Assembly: GCA_965660625.1 (NCBI GenBank)
Contig: CBFIAR010000008.1
Location: forward strand, 20,096 to 84,095
Direction of reading: 5' to 3'
Length of the DNA: 64,000 bases
Source: Glaciecola sp965660625
GTDB lineage: Bacteria > Pseudomonadota > Gammaproteobacteria > Enterobacterales > Alteromonadaceae
In this document: positions 9,314 through 18,172 of the stretch, piece after piece
Layout of the letters: each line of letters starts with the position of its first letter
Numbering within the stretch: the stretch's first letter is position 1
Position numbers and translations under genes: made by a program
The notes under the pieces: generated by a model
The model's database searches: none
Seen by the model: the letters and a program-made list of their open reading frames with translations, nothing else
Told to the model about the DNA's origin: nothing

Positions 9314-10684
9314 ATGCACGTACATATTTTGGGTATTTGCGGTAGCTTTATGGGCGGTATTGCTGCTATTGCAAAGTCACTTGGTCACACCGTAACGGGT
9401 TCAGACATAAACGTTTACCCGCCCATGAGTACACAATTAGAGCAACTCGGTATTGAGTTGACCGCAGGGTTTGATACTCAACAATTTACTCCTTGTCCCG
9501 ACATGGTCATTATTGGGAATGCGATGGCACGCGGAAATCCTGCAGTGGAATACGTACTTAACCGCAATCTACCTTATACTAGCGGTCCACAATGGTTATT
9601 AGATAATCTACTTAAGGATCGTTGGGTTATTGCAGCTTCTGGCACGCATGGTAAAACCACAACATCCAGTATGATTGCTTGGATACTCGAAGATGTCGGC
9701 CTTAATCCTGGTTTCTTGATTGGCGGTGTACCAGAGAATTTTGGTATTTCGGCTCGCATCGGTACCTCTCCGTTCTTCGTTATTGAAGCTGACGAGTACG
9801 ATTCGGCATTTTTCGACAAGCGCTCTAAGTTCGTGCATTACCGCCCTAGAACACTGGTCATGAACAATCTTGAATTTGATCATGCAGATATATTTGAAAA
9901 CCTCGACGCTATTAAAAAACAATTTCACCATCTTGTGCGCTGCGTTCCCGCCAATGGCATGATCATCTCTCCTACTGATGACACTAATTTAGAAGATGTG
10001 TTGCACAAAGGTTGTTGGAGTGAGACCCAAAAAATAGGCGACTCAGATGCAAGTGATTGGCGCGCTGAATTGGTCGAGTCGGACGGCAGTCAATTCAATG
10101 TATGGCAAAAAAACATGCTACTTGGCTGCGTAACTTGGGAGCTTATTGGTGATCATAATGTCAGCAACGCGGTGATGGCAATTGCGGCTGCGCATCACGC
10201 GGGCGTGCAAACGGCTGATGCCATTAACGCACTTTCTCGTTTTAAAAATGTGAAGCGGCGCATGGAAGTGAAAGGTGAAATAGCAGGGATCACGGTCTAT
10301 GACGACTTTGCTCATCACCCTACGGCAATTCAAACCACTATTGCTGGTCTTAGGAATAAAGTGGGGGATGCAAGAATAATTGCTGTACTTGAACCGCGTT
10401 CAAACACGATGAAAATGGGCATACACAAAGACACGCTGGCAAATTCGTGGCAGCAAGCCAGTGAGATATTTTTGTTTGAGCCTGCGAATGTCGAATGGTC
10501 GATGCAAGCTTTACTCGCAAACAGTATTGCCCCTGTTCATCTATATCAAGATACTGACCGTATTATAGACGCGGTTGTAGAACTGGCGGAACCAGGCGAT
10601 CAAATTCTAGTAATGAGTAACGGTGGTTTTAACGGTATTCATCTGGGTCTGCTAACTGCATTAGCTATAAAGTTTAGGAGTTAA
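9314..10684 (+). CDS. mpl: UDP-N-acetylmuramate:L-Ala-gamma-D-Glu-meso-DAP ligase
   Basis: Murein recycling enzyme that joins the recovered tripeptide to UDP-MurNAc. The 456-residue Mur-ligase family protein opens with the Rossmann-like MHVHILGICGSFMGG. It has the ATP-binding GTHGKTTT loop (residues 110-117), the catalytic EADEYDSAFFDKRSKF segment typical of Mpl, LEFDHADIF, and the C-terminal DDFAHHPTAI motif. The start ATG at 9314 is the only sensible one. Confidence 0.96.
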   Translation: MHVHILGICGSFMGGIAAIAKSLGHTVTGSDINVYPPMSTQLEQLGIELTAGFDTQQFTPCPDMVIIGNAMARGNPAVEYVLNRNLPYTSGPQWLLDNLLKDRWVIAASGTHGKTTTSSMIAWILEDVGLNPGFLIGGVPENFGISARIGTSPFFVIEADEYDSAFFDKRSKFVHYRPRTLVMNNLEFDHADIFENLDAIKKQFHHLVRCVPANGMIISPTDDTNLEDVLHKGCWSETQKIGDSDASDWRAELVESDGSQFNVWQKNMLLGCVTWELIGDHNVSNAVMAIAAAHHAGVQTADAINALSRFKNVKRRMEVKGEIAGITVYDDFAHHPTAIQTTIAGLRNKVGDARIIAVLEPRSNTMKMGIHKDTLANSWQQASEIFLFEPANVEWSMQALLANSIAPVHLYQDTDRIIDAVVELAEPGDQILVMSNGGFNGIHLGLLTALAIKFRS

Positions 10685-10798
10685 TATTTTACAAGCAGTA
10701 TTTACTCGCCATTTCTGGCACATCATGTGGTGTCCTCTGAGCTTTACGCTTAAGCGCACAATTAGTGACTTATTTTAAATCATGACAAGAGACAAACT

Positions 10799-11575
10799 AT
10801 GAAAAAACTAGTGATTGCTTCTGCTTTACTCGCAGTTAGCTCAGTTCAACAAGTGCATGCTTGGGGACAAACAGGTCATCGTATTACAGGTGCAATAGCT
10901 GAACAATATTTAACCGTTGAGGCCAAAGCAGCGATTGAGATACTACTGCCTAATGAAAGCCTTGCTGAAGCATCAACCTATGCAGATGAAAATCGTTCTA
11001 ACCCTGACGATTTCTGGCAAAAAGAAGCCGGCCCATATCACTACGTCACCGTGCCTGCGGGCAAACATTACCATGAAGTAGACGCACCTGAACAAGGCGA
11101 TGCCTATACCGCATTGACAAAATTCTCCAACATTGTAAAAGATAAAACCGCGCCACTTGAAGAACGCCAGCGCGCCTTGCGCTTCATTGTGCATATCATT
11201 GGCGACTTGCACCAACCCCTGCATGCAGGAAATGGCACTGACAAAGGCGGTAACGATAGAAAGCTTAAATTTTTCTGGGAGGACTCAAACCTACACCGCG
11301 TTTGGGATTCAGGCTTAATTGATAGACGCCAACTGTCGTATACTGAATGGACAGAATGGTTGAGTCAAAAAATAACAGCAGAACAAGCTGCTGAATGGAA
11401 CACCAGTGACCCACTCATCTACATTGCTGAGAGTGCAGCAATTCGCGATCTCATCTATCCTGAAAAAGAAAATATCAGCTGGGATTATTTATATCAGCAC
11501 ATCCCTATCGCGACCGAAAGATTGCAAGAAGGCGGCGTGCGCATAGCCGCTTATTTGAACGATTTATTCAAATAG
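10799..11575 (+). CDS. S1/P1-type zinc nuclease, secreted
   Basis: A 258-residue exported zinc-dependent single-strand nuclease/phosphodiesterase. The signal peptide MKKLVIASALLAVSSVQQVHA ends just before WGQTGHR, so the mature protein starts with the Trp whose amino group binds zinc in P1 nuclease. Further zinc ligands are visible in GPYHYVTVP, HIIGDLHQPLHAG (about residues 137-149) and NLHRVWDSGLI. It probably scavenges nucleotides from external DNA or RNA. It stands alone and ends at a hairpin shared with rraA. Confidence 0.9.
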   Translation: MKKLVIASALLAVSSVQQVHAWGQTGHRITGAIAEQYLTVEAKAAIEILLPNESLAEASTYADENRSNPDDFWQKEAGPYHYVTVPAGKHYHEVDAPEQGDAYTALTKFSNIVKDKTAPLEERQRALRFIVHIIGDLHQPLHAGNGTDKGGNDRKLKFFWEDSNLHRVWDSGLIDRRQLSYTEWTEWLSQKITAEQAAEWNTSDPLIYIAESAAIRDLIYPEKENISWDYLYQHIPIATERLQEGGVRIAAYLNDLFK

Positions 11576-11601
11576 GCCGGCTACATCGGCAGAGACAAAA
11601 A

Positions 11602-11630
11602 AGGGAGCAAAGTAGATAAACTTGCTCCCT
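11602..11630 (-). terminator. Terminator between S1/P1 nuclease and rraA
   Basis: AGGGAGCAA...TTGCTCCCT forms a 9-bp stem around a 10-nt loop. On the minus strand it is followed by six Ts, fitting rraA termination. On the plus strand the tail TGTTTAT is weaker, so it may act in both directions. Confidence 0.8.
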
Positions 11631-11661
11631 TGTTTATATGTCGCTTTAGCGGCACAAAAAA

Positions 11662-12147
11662 TTAATCGATGTCCAATGCTTCTGGTGAAAGAATAATACC
11701 AGTACCATCAGCATACAGATGATCTTCAGGCAGAAAAGTCACTCCCGCAAAATTCACTGCAATATCAATATCACCAACTTCTCTGCTTTCTGCATTCACA
11801 GGAATAGCACTTAAAGCGTGTATCCCTATCTCACAGTCTTCGAGTATGTCAATTTCACGCACGCTGCCATAACAAATAATACCTTCCCAACCATTTTCGG
11901 CAGCCATTTGCGCATTGTATGCATCTATTAATGCTCGCCTAGTGGAACCTCCGCCGTCTATCAGCAATATTTTGCCATCGCCTCGTGTTGCCAATACCTT
12001 GTCTACCAAGCCTTTATCTTCAAAACATTTGATAGTGGTCACCTCTCCACCATAAGAATAGCGACCACCAAAACTGGTAAAAATAGGGTCGAGTACATCG
12101 ACACTATCAGCGAATAAATCACATAATTCAGAAGTATTGTATTCCAT
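11662..12147 (-). CDS. rraA: Regulator of ribonuclease E activity A
   Basis: Binds RNase E and dampens mRNA decay in enterobacteria. The protein belongs to the RraA/HMG aldolase superfamily. From ATG 12147 it has 161 residues, the same as E. coli RraA, beginning MEYNTSELCDLF. The superfamily motif GDGKILLIDGGGSTRRALI is present, followed by GIICYGSVREIDIL. A TTTGAGGA ribosome site precedes this ATG. A longer in-frame start at 12291 would add 48 unrelated residues and is not supported. Confidence 0.93.
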   Translation of the reverse strand: MEYNTSELCDLFADSVDVLDPIFTSFGGRYSYGGEVTTIKCFEDKGLVDKVLATRGDGKILLIDGGGSTRRALIDAYNAQMAAENGWEGIICYGSVREIDILEDCEIGIHALSAIPVNAESREVGDIDIAVNFAGVTFLPEDHLYADGTGIILSPEALDID

Positions 12148-12349
12148 GATATTCCTCAAACTATCGTTGATAAATCGTTTGCTTAGGCATGCCTGATAAA
12201 CGTCTAGTCTTATACTAGCACTTCTGAGCATAGATGAAACCACAATATCAGTGCCGCGGGCCTTGTCACATAGGTTTCTTGTTATTGTCACCGTATATTC
12301 ATATTCAAAAAGTATCGTTGAAAATGTGATTGGCTAACGTGAGAGAAGC

Positions 12350-12877
12350 ATGACATTTAAGCGTATTACAAAGTTAGATACAGCACTTTTTTATTGGTTT
12401 AATCGTTATTCAACAGCCGGCAGCTTAACGGTACTAAAAAGTATACGGGTGATTTCAATGACCGGAGATGGTCATCTTTACATCTTTTTGGGTGCATTAT
12501 TATTTTGCTTAGATAACAGTCACGGTGTGCTTTTCTTTTATACTGCACTTATGGCTTACGGGCTTGAAATACCGATGTATTTGTTTTTGAAACAATGTTT
12601 TAAACGCCAGCGACCAAGCGCTAGTCTCAGCAATTTCACTGCTCATATCACGCCCTCAGACAAGTTTAGTTTACCTTCTGGTCATACTGCCGCGGCCTTC
12701 CTAATGGCGACGATCATCAGCAGCTTTTATCCTACATACAGTATCTTTGCGTTTACTTGGGCAAGTTTGGTTGGACTGTCGCGTATTTTGTTGGGCGTCC
12801 ACTTCCCCTCTGACGTTATCATTGGCGCTATATTGGGCATAGGTATTGCCAGTATCAGCATGTTCATTTTGGCTTGA
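12350..12877 (+). CDS. PAP2-family membrane phosphatase
   Basis: A 175-residue integral membrane phosphatase of the PAP2 family, which dephosphorylates lipid phosphates such as phosphatidate, phosphatidylglycerol phosphate or undecaprenyl pyrophosphate. All three motifs are present: KQCFKRQRP (C1), PSGH (C2) and SRILLGVHFPSD (C3). About five hydrophobic segments surround them. The stop is 8 bp before the ATG of the glycosyltransferase, so the two are likely coupled. The precise lipid substrate is unknown. Confidence 0.88.
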   Translation: MTFKRITKLDTALFYWFNRYSTAGSLTVLKSIRVISMTGDGHLYIFLGALLFCLDNSHGVLFFYTALMAYGLEIPMYLFLKQCFKRQRPSASLSNFTAHITPSDKFSLPSGHTAAAFLMATIISSFYPTYSIFAFTWASLVGLSRILLGVHFPSDVIIGAILGIGIASISMFILA

Positions 12878-12885
12878 GGCTGTGC

Positions 12886-14019
12886 ATGAAAATTCTAAAA
12901 ATTCTATATGGTGTGCAAGGAACAGGAAATGGTCACATTACGAGAGCTAGACTGATGGCTGCCGCTTTTGCGCAACGCGACGACGTGCAAGTTGACTATT
13001 TTTTTTCAGGTCGAAATACCAACGCCTACTTCGACATGGCGGTATTTGGTGACTATCAAACAAAACGCGGGCTATCATTTGTTACCGAAAACGGTTCGCT
13101 GCACCGTTTAAAAACGGTGAAAAGTATCAGGCTAGTCGAGTTTATGCAGGACGTTCGAAAGTTAGACCTGAGTAATTACGATCTAGTATTGAATGACTTT
13201 GAACCCATATCCGCATGGGCAGCTAAAAATCAAAACGTTCCTTCACTCTCAATTAGTCATCAAGCAGCATTTATGTATACGGTGCCAACGCAAGCGCAAA
13301 GCATCGTTGATAAGTGGGTGACTCGGTATTTTGCGCCAACACGATATGCGCTTGGTGTGCATTGGTATCATTACAATCAAGCGATTATCCCTCCATTCGT
13401 CTCACCTTTAGGTTCGCCCTCAATCCCGCAACATTCTCATATAAGAGATATTGACCGTCACAGAATATCGGAGAAGCCGGATTTTACACTAGTTTATCTG
13501 CCGTTTGAGGACACAAGCCAAATTCAACAAGTACTGCAAGCACTCAGTGAGAACCGTTTTTACTGTTTTCACCCCGATGTGCAATTTGCATTTATAGAAA
13601 AAAACATTCACTGGTTTCCACCATCGCAAGTGGGCTTTCATGAAGCGCTATCATCTTGTAAACAGGTGATTGCAAATGCCGGATTTGAGTTAGCCACTGA
13701 ATGTTTAAATTTAGGTAAAGCGCTTTTAATGAAGCCTTTACGCGGGCAATTTGAACAATTTTCAAACGCTTTCATGTTGCGTCAACTAGGCATTTCAGAC
13801 ACGCTGTTTAGCTTGAATACAGACGACATTGACGAATGGCTAAACAATCACCATGCCACTAAGATTACCTTTCCTAATAACGTGAACAGCTTTATTGACT
13901 GGATCATCACAGGCGACTTATCCGACACTGCAACCATCTGCCGTCAACTCTGGCAACAAGTTGAATTTCCGGATAAAGTAAGCGAAAAACTTCGCACCGC
14001 AAGGGACATAAATATTTAG
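12886..14019 (+). CDS. GT-B glycosyltransferase, MJ1255/VC2487 type
   Basis: A predicted cytoplasmic or membrane-associated glycosyltransferase of 377 residues. The N-terminal ILYGVQGTGNGHITRA loop and the C-terminal ANAGFELATECLNLGKALLMKPLRGQFEQ block resemble the MurG-like fold of the MJ1255/VC2487 family, whose biochemical role is not settled. I place the start at ATG 12886 with a TGAGG site; an upstream TTG at 12874 would overlap the PAP2 gene. Pairing with a PAP2 phosphatase suggests lipid-linked sugar or glycolipid metabolism, which is inference. Confidence 0.78.
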   Translation: MKILKILYGVQGTGNGHITRARLMAAAFAQRDDVQVDYFFSGRNTNAYFDMAVFGDYQTKRGLSFVTENGSLHRLKTVKSIRLVEFMQDVRKLDLSNYDLVLNDFEPISAWAAKNQNVPSLSISHQAAFMYTVPTQAQSIVDKWVTRYFAPTRYALGVHWYHYNQAIIPPFVSPLGSPSIPQHSHIRDIDRHRISEKPDFTLVYLPFEDTSQIQQVLQALSENRFYCFHPDVQFAFIEKNIHWFPPSQVGFHEALSSCKQVIANAGFELATECLNLGKALLMKPLRGQFEQFSNAFMLRQLGISDTLFSLNTDDIDEWLNNHHATKITFPNNVNSFIDWIITGDLSDTATICRQLWQQVEFPDKVSEKLRTARDINI

Positions 14020-14093
14020 CGCTAAACCTAGAAACAGTTTGCATTTTAGGCCATTGCAGTGCAATGTTAAGTGCATATTAAGCAAGTTATTTT

Positions 14094-14267
14094 ATGTCCA
14101 TGAATCGAATCTCAAAATTAGCGCTTTGCATAGCGCTAGCTCTATTTTTATGCGCCTGCGGTCAACGTGGTCCGCTATATCTTCCGAAGCAAGCGCCGAG
14201 TAATGAAAAAACGCCGACTGCTCAGAGCCCAACAGCAAACCAATTAAACAGTAAAGAAGGTCAATAA
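14094..14267 (+). CDS. lptM: LptM (YifL)-type small lipoprotein
   Basis: A 57-residue lipoprotein. The sequence starts MSMNRISKLALCIALALFLC and then reads ACGQRGPLYLPK. The Cys of the ACGQ lipobox is followed by the diagnostic GxRGPLYLP signature of LptM, an outer-membrane lipoprotein that in E. coli helps assemble the LPS translocon LptD/E. The rest is a Ser/Thr/Asn-rich tail. The stop is 2 bp upstream of lysA, the same place yifL occupies upstream of dapF in E. coli. ATG 14100 is an alternative start. Confidence 0.9.
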   Translation: MSMNRISKLALCIALALFLCACGQRGPLYLPKQAPSNEKTPTAQSPTANQLNSKEGQ

Positions 14268-14269
14268 CA

Positions 14270-15520
14270 ATGGATTTCTTTACCTATAAAGACGAACAAC
14301 TTTTTGCAGAAGACGTCCCGGTTGCCGATATTGCAAAAGAGCATGGCACACCCGTATATGTTTATTCGAGAGCAACTATTGAACGTCATTGGCATGCATT
14401 CAATAATGCTGTTGCTAAACACGATCATCTTATTTGCTACGCAGTAAAAGCCAACTCTAACCTAGGTGTGTTGTCAATATTAGCGAAGTTAGGTTCCGGT
14501 TTTGATATCGTCAGCAAAGGCGAGCTTTGTCGTGTGATTGAAGCCGGCGGCGACCCTAAAAAGGTGGTTTTTTCTGGTGTAGGCAAGAAATCTGATGAAA
14601 TCCGTTTTGCACTTCAACAAAACATCATGTGTTTTAATGTTGAATCCGATGCTGAACTTGACCGCATCAACCGAGTTGCTGGTGAAATGGGTATTAAAGC
14701 GCCTATTTCAATTCGTATAAATCCAGATGTTGACGCAAAAACGCACCCTTATATTTCAACCGGATTGAAAGCGAATAAATTCGGTATCGCTCGCGATGAT
14801 GCACTGCGTGTTTACAAACGTGCTGCTGCAATGCCAAATTTAGAAGTAAAAGGAATGGACTGCCATATTGGCTCACAATTAACAGAGATCACACCGTTTG
14901 TTGATGCATTAGAACGCTTATTGATATTAATAGATGAGCTTGCCGAGCATGCTATTTATATATCACATCTTGACGTTGGTGGTGGTTTAGGTGTCCCTTA
15001 TAACAATGAGACACCGCCACACCCAAACGAATATGCGGCGGCTATGGCAGAGAAAATGGAAGGTCGCGAGCATCTCAAACTCATTTTAGAGCCTGGCAGA
15101 GCAATTGCAGCCAATGCGGGTATCTTAGTAACTGAAGTTGAGTTTTTAAAGCAAGGCGAGGAGAAGAACTTCGCGATAGTTGATGCCGCGATGAACGACT
15201 TAATACGTCCTGCATTATACAGTGCATGGCAGGCAATAATTCCTGTTCAACCAAGACGTAATATTGCAGCAAAAACATATGACGTTGTTGGCCCTGTTTG
15301 TGAAACCGGTGATTTTTTAGGTAAAGATCGAGACTTGGCAATCGTGCCTGGTGATTATCTTGCAGTTCGAAGTGCGGGTGCTTATGGCTTTGTGATGGCG
15401 AGCAACTATAATAGTCGTTGCAGGCCTCCTGAAATTATGGTCGATAAAGCAAAACAAATGGTGGTTCGCGAAAGAGAAAAGTTAGAAGATCTCTGGAAAG
15501 GCGAGTATAAAATTACCTAA
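14270..15520 (+). CDS. lysA: Diaminopimelate decarboxylase
   Basis: PLP-dependent decarboxylation of meso-diaminopimelate to L-lysine, the last step of lysine synthesis. The 416-residue alanine-racemase-fold enzyme has the PLP lysine in CYAVKANSN (about residues 57-65), HIGSQLTE, the Gly-rich DVGGGLGVPY, EPGRAI and the catalytic GPVCETGDFL. It is part of the run lptM-lysA-dapF-DUF484-xerC-yigB. A GC-rich hairpin without a T tract separates it from dapF. Confidence 0.97.
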   Translation: MDFFTYKDEQLFAEDVPVADIAKEHGTPVYVYSRATIERHWHAFNNAVAKHDHLICYAVKANSNLGVLSILAKLGSGFDIVSKGELCRVIEAGGDPKKVVFSGVGKKSDEIRFALQQNIMCFNVESDAELDRINRVAGEMGIKAPISIRINPDVDAKTHPYISTGLKANKFGIARDDALRVYKRAAAMPNLEVKGMDCHIGSQLTEITPFVDALERLLILIDELAEHAIYISHLDVGGGLGVPYNNETPPHPNEYAAAMAEKMEGREHLKLILEPGRAIAANAGILVTEVEFLKQGEEKNFAIVDAAMNDLIRPALYSAWQAIIPVQPRRNIAAKTYDVVGPVCETGDFLGKDRDLAIVPGDYLAVRSAGAYGFVMASNYNSRCRPPEIMVDKAKQMVVREREKLEDLWKGEYKIT

Positions 15521-15522
15521 AC

Positions 15523-15538
15523 TGGGGCGGTAGCCCCA
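15523..15538 (+). other. Intergenic hairpin between lysA and dapF
   Basis: TGGGGC-GGTA-GCCCCA is a perfect 6-bp GC-rich stem with a tetraloop right after the lysA stop. It is followed by A/T-rich sequence lacking a T tract, so it is more likely a processing or stabilising hairpin than a full terminator. Confidence 0.5.
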
Positions 15539-15550
15539 CAAAAATAATAA

Positions 15551-15716
15551 TTATAATTATAAGATGAAAATGCTGTTAAATTTTTCTAAAATGCACGGGC
15601 TCGGAAACGACTTTGTTGTTATCGATAACNNNNNNNNTTATAATTATAAGATGAAAATGCTGTTAAATTTTTCTAAAATGCACGGGCTCGGAAACGACTT
15701 TGTTGTTATCGATAAC
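15551..15716. other. Scaffolding artefact: 79-bp exact duplication around 8 Ns
   Basis: Bases 15551-15629 and 15638-15716 are identical, and the 8 Ns at 15630-15637 lie between them. The duplicated block holds the dapF start region. This is the pattern left when two contig ends that really overlap are joined with a spacer of Ns. In the genome there is most likely one copy. Confidence 0.92.
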
Positions 15717-16487
15717 ATTACCCAAAATGTGTTTTTCTCAAAAGAGAAGATCCAGCAGCTTGCTGATCGTCATTTTGGCATCGGTTTTGATCAAATGCTC
15801 ATTGTAGAACCACCCTACGACCCGGACCAAGACTTTCATTACAGAATTTACAACGCAGACGGCACAGAAGTTTCTCAATGTGGCAATGGCGCTCGCTGTT
15901 TTGCTAAATTCGTGAAACAAAAAGGCTTAATAAACCGCAACAAGATAATAGTCAGTACAAAAGCGGGTCGTATGGTGCTGTATCTTGAGAAAGACGGTAA
16001 CGTGACGGTCAATATGGGTCGCCCCGTATTTACCCCAGAACGCATTCCATTCAAAGCTAATAAACAAGAAAATGTCTACATTCTGCGGGACAAGGAACAT
16101 ACTTTTTTCTGTGGTGTGGTATCGATGGGCAATCCTCACTGTGTGCTCGAAGTCGATGATGTCGATACTCACGATGTTGTGGGTATTGGCAAGATAATTG
16201 GCAGCAATGAACGCTTTCCGGAAGGCGTAAATGTCGGTTTTATGCAAATAATAAGTCGTAACGAGATAAAGCTACGGGTTTTTGAACGTGGTAGCGGCGA
16301 GACCCTAGCCTGTGGGAGTGGAGCTTGTGCGGCAGTTGCGATCGGTATTATGCAAGACAAACTAGATAAAGAAGTGAATGTCACGCTCCCTGGTGGTAAA
16401 CTAATGATAAAATGGCAAGGGGAAGACAGTCTATTAAAAATGACAGGCCCCGCAGAACACATTTATGACGGACAAGTAACCCTATGA
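15651..16487 (+). CDS. dapF: Diaminopimelate epimerase
   Basis: Converts LL- to meso-diaminopimelate for lysine and peptidoglycan. From ATG 15651 it has 278 residues (E. coli 274), with FSKMHGLGNDFVV at the N-terminus. Both active-site cysteines are in place: SQCGNGARC and ETLACGSGACAAV. An in-frame start at 15564 exists only because of the duplicated contig end and would insert a repeated N-terminus around unknown residues; I reject it. The last codons overlap the DUF484 gene by ATGA (16484-16487), showing translational coupling. Confidence 0.95.
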   Translation: MKMLLNFSKMHGLGNDFVVIDNITQNVFFSKEKIQQLADRHFGIGFDQMLIVEPPYDPDQDFHYRIYNADGTEVSQCGNGARCFAKFVKQKGLINRNKIIVSTKAGRMVLYLEKDGNVTVNMGRPVFTPERIPFKANKQENVYILRDKEHTFFCGVVSMGNPHCVLEVDDVDTHDVVGIGKIIGSNERFPEGVNVGFMQIISRNEIKLRVFERGSGETLACGSGACAAVAIGIMQDKLDKEVNVTLPGGKLMIKWQGEDSLLKMTGPAEHIYDGQVTL

Positions 16488-17179
16488 ATAAATCAGGTAT
16501 TAAGGGGAATACTGCGCAAGCGCTAGCGCAAGACTTTACCTCAGAAACAATCACGGAAGCAGAGGTACGCGAGTACATTCTTAATAACAGAGACTTTTTT
16601 GTTAAAAATCCAGATGTTGCTGAAAAAGTACAGGTACCACATAAACAAAAAGGCACCGTTTCTCTTGTCGAGTTGCAGAGTACTCAACTTCGTAAAAAAG
16701 TTCGCCAACTCAGTTTTAAACTCAGCCAACTCATCTCTATTGCTAAACAAAACGAAGAAATTTATCGTGTATATGCCGACTTAAATCTTCGTCTACTGCG
16801 CTGTACTGAATTTGCAGAAATGCAATACACTATTGAAGAAACCTTGCAAGATGAGCTCGATATGTCTGCTGCTACGATCAAACCGTTCAAAGGTCTTTTC
16901 GCTTTACCTGAAATTCAGCAGCGTTTGTTTATGGAAAAACGCTTCAAAGACAGCGACTTCTTTTTTGGACGCTTGAGCCAGCACGAAAAGCAGCTTTTGT
17001 TCGGAGATGCCATTGCTGAATCCGTTGCTCTTGTGCTGCTAGGCGATAATCGCGACCTAGGCATCTTAGCTGTCGGTAGTGCAGATCCAATACATTTCAC
17101 CCCGGACATGGACACGTTGTTAATACGACAACTTCAGGAGTTCCTCAATGTCTCAATGCCTGATCTACTTCATTATTAA
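16484..17179 (+). CDS. DUF484 family protein (GAF-like)
   Basis: A 231-residue protein of the DUF484 family, corresponding to the yigA position between dapF and xerC in enterobacteria. An N-terminal helix (VREYILNNRDFFVKNPDV) is followed by a predicted coiled coil (about residues 60-100) and a GAF-like domain ending LLIRQLQEFLNVSMPD. No enzymatic residues are recognisable. It overlaps dapF by 4 bp. A role as a small regulatory or sensory domain protein is inference only. Confidence 0.88.
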   Translation: MNKSGIKGNTAQALAQDFTSETITEAEVREYILNNRDFFVKNPDVAEKVQVPHKQKGTVSLVELQSTQLRKKVRQLSFKLSQLISIAKQNEEIYRVYADLNLRLLRCTEFAEMQYTIEETLQDELDMSAATIKPFKGLFALPEIQQRLFMEKRFKDSDFFFGRLSQHEKQLLFGDAIAESVALVLLGDNRDLGILAVGSADPIHFTPDMDTLLIRQLQEFLNVSMPDLLHY

Positions 17180-17251
17180 TAAAACGTTTGTGAGTGACAT
17201 ACTTGCATACAATGCACTCATTTATAAAACACACATTAACGTCAACCAACT

Positions 17252-18172
17252 GTGACTACAACTCTAGCTATTGAACCGCAAATCCCCCTCCAACTGAGTT
17301 CTTGGGTCATTGATTTTATTCATCACATTCGCGTAGAACGCCAATTATCTGAACACACTTGTAAAAACTATCAACGTCAAATACTCAGCGCCTTAAACCA
17401 CCTTAATATCAACAATTGGGCCGAACTTACTGCTGATCATATTAAGATGATGCTCATGCACTGCAGTAAAGAAAAGTTATCCACGCGCACCATCAATTTG
17501 CGGCTCACAGTGTTGCGTAATTTCTGTGAGTTCATGGTAACGCGAGAATACTTAAGCAATAACCCTGTTGCCTCCATTCAGTCCTTGAAACAATCAAAGC
17601 CCTTACCTAAACAGCTGAACGTAGATGAAATGGGCAGTTTGCTTAATTTTGACGCGGCAGATTTTTTAGGCATTAGAGATAAAGCGATGTTTGAATTGCT
17701 GTATGGCTGCGGTATGCGTTTATCAGAGTTAACGGGCCTTGAATTGAACGATATTTTAGCCGGTAACGAAGTCAGAGTGATTGGTAAAGGCAACAAAGAA
17801 CGACGTTTACCGCTTGGGCGTCAAGCAAAGGCAGCGCTTGGGTTATGGCTCAATGAGCGAGATAAATTGTTACCCTCGAATGATGAAAAGGCGCTTTTTT
17901 TATCCAAGCGTAAAACCCGAATTTCAAATCGCCAAGTTCAAAATAGGCTGGATTTTTGGGCTAAGCAACAAACCTTATATCAGCAAATTAGTCCGCACAC
18001 ATTGCGCCATTCGTTTGCCACACACGTATTAGAATCTAGTAACGATTTGCGAGGTGTTCAGGAGTTGCTAGGTCACGCTAACCTATCAACGACACAAGTC
18101 TATACGCACCTTAATTTTCAGCACCTTTCTCAAATTTATGATAAAGCGCATCCGAGGGCAAAGAAGAAGTGA
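17252..18172 (+). CDS. xerC: Tyrosine recombinase XerC
   Basis: Site-specific recombinase that with XerD resolves chromosome dimers at dif. The 306-residue protein carries an N-terminal SAM-like DNA-binding domain (about residues 15-105) and a catalytic domain with all expected residues: Arg156, Lys179, His249, Arg252, His275 and the nucleophile Tyr284. The start is GTG at 17252 with a weak ribosome site. It overlaps yigB by 4 bp (GTGA). Confidence 0.95.
   Translation: MTTTLAIEPQIPLQLSSWVIDFIHHIRVERQLSEHTCKNYQRQILSALNHLNINNWAELTADHIKMMLMHCSKEKLSTRTINLRLTVLRNFCEFMVTREYLSNNPVASIQSLKQSKPLPKQLNVDEMGSLLNFDAADFLGIRDKAMFELLYGCGMRLSELTGLELNDILAGNEVRVIGKGNKERRLPLGRQAKAALGLWLNERDKLLPSNDEKALFLSKRKTRISNRQVQNRLDFWAKQQTLYQQISPHTLRHSFATHVLESSNDLRGVQELLGHANLSTTQVYTHLNFQHLSQIYDKAHPRAKKK

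Noticed and set aside
9115..9315. 66-codon minus-strand ORF upstream of fbp
   Set aside because: Low-complexity hydrophobic sequence in the divergent promoter region without ribosome site or family resemblance.
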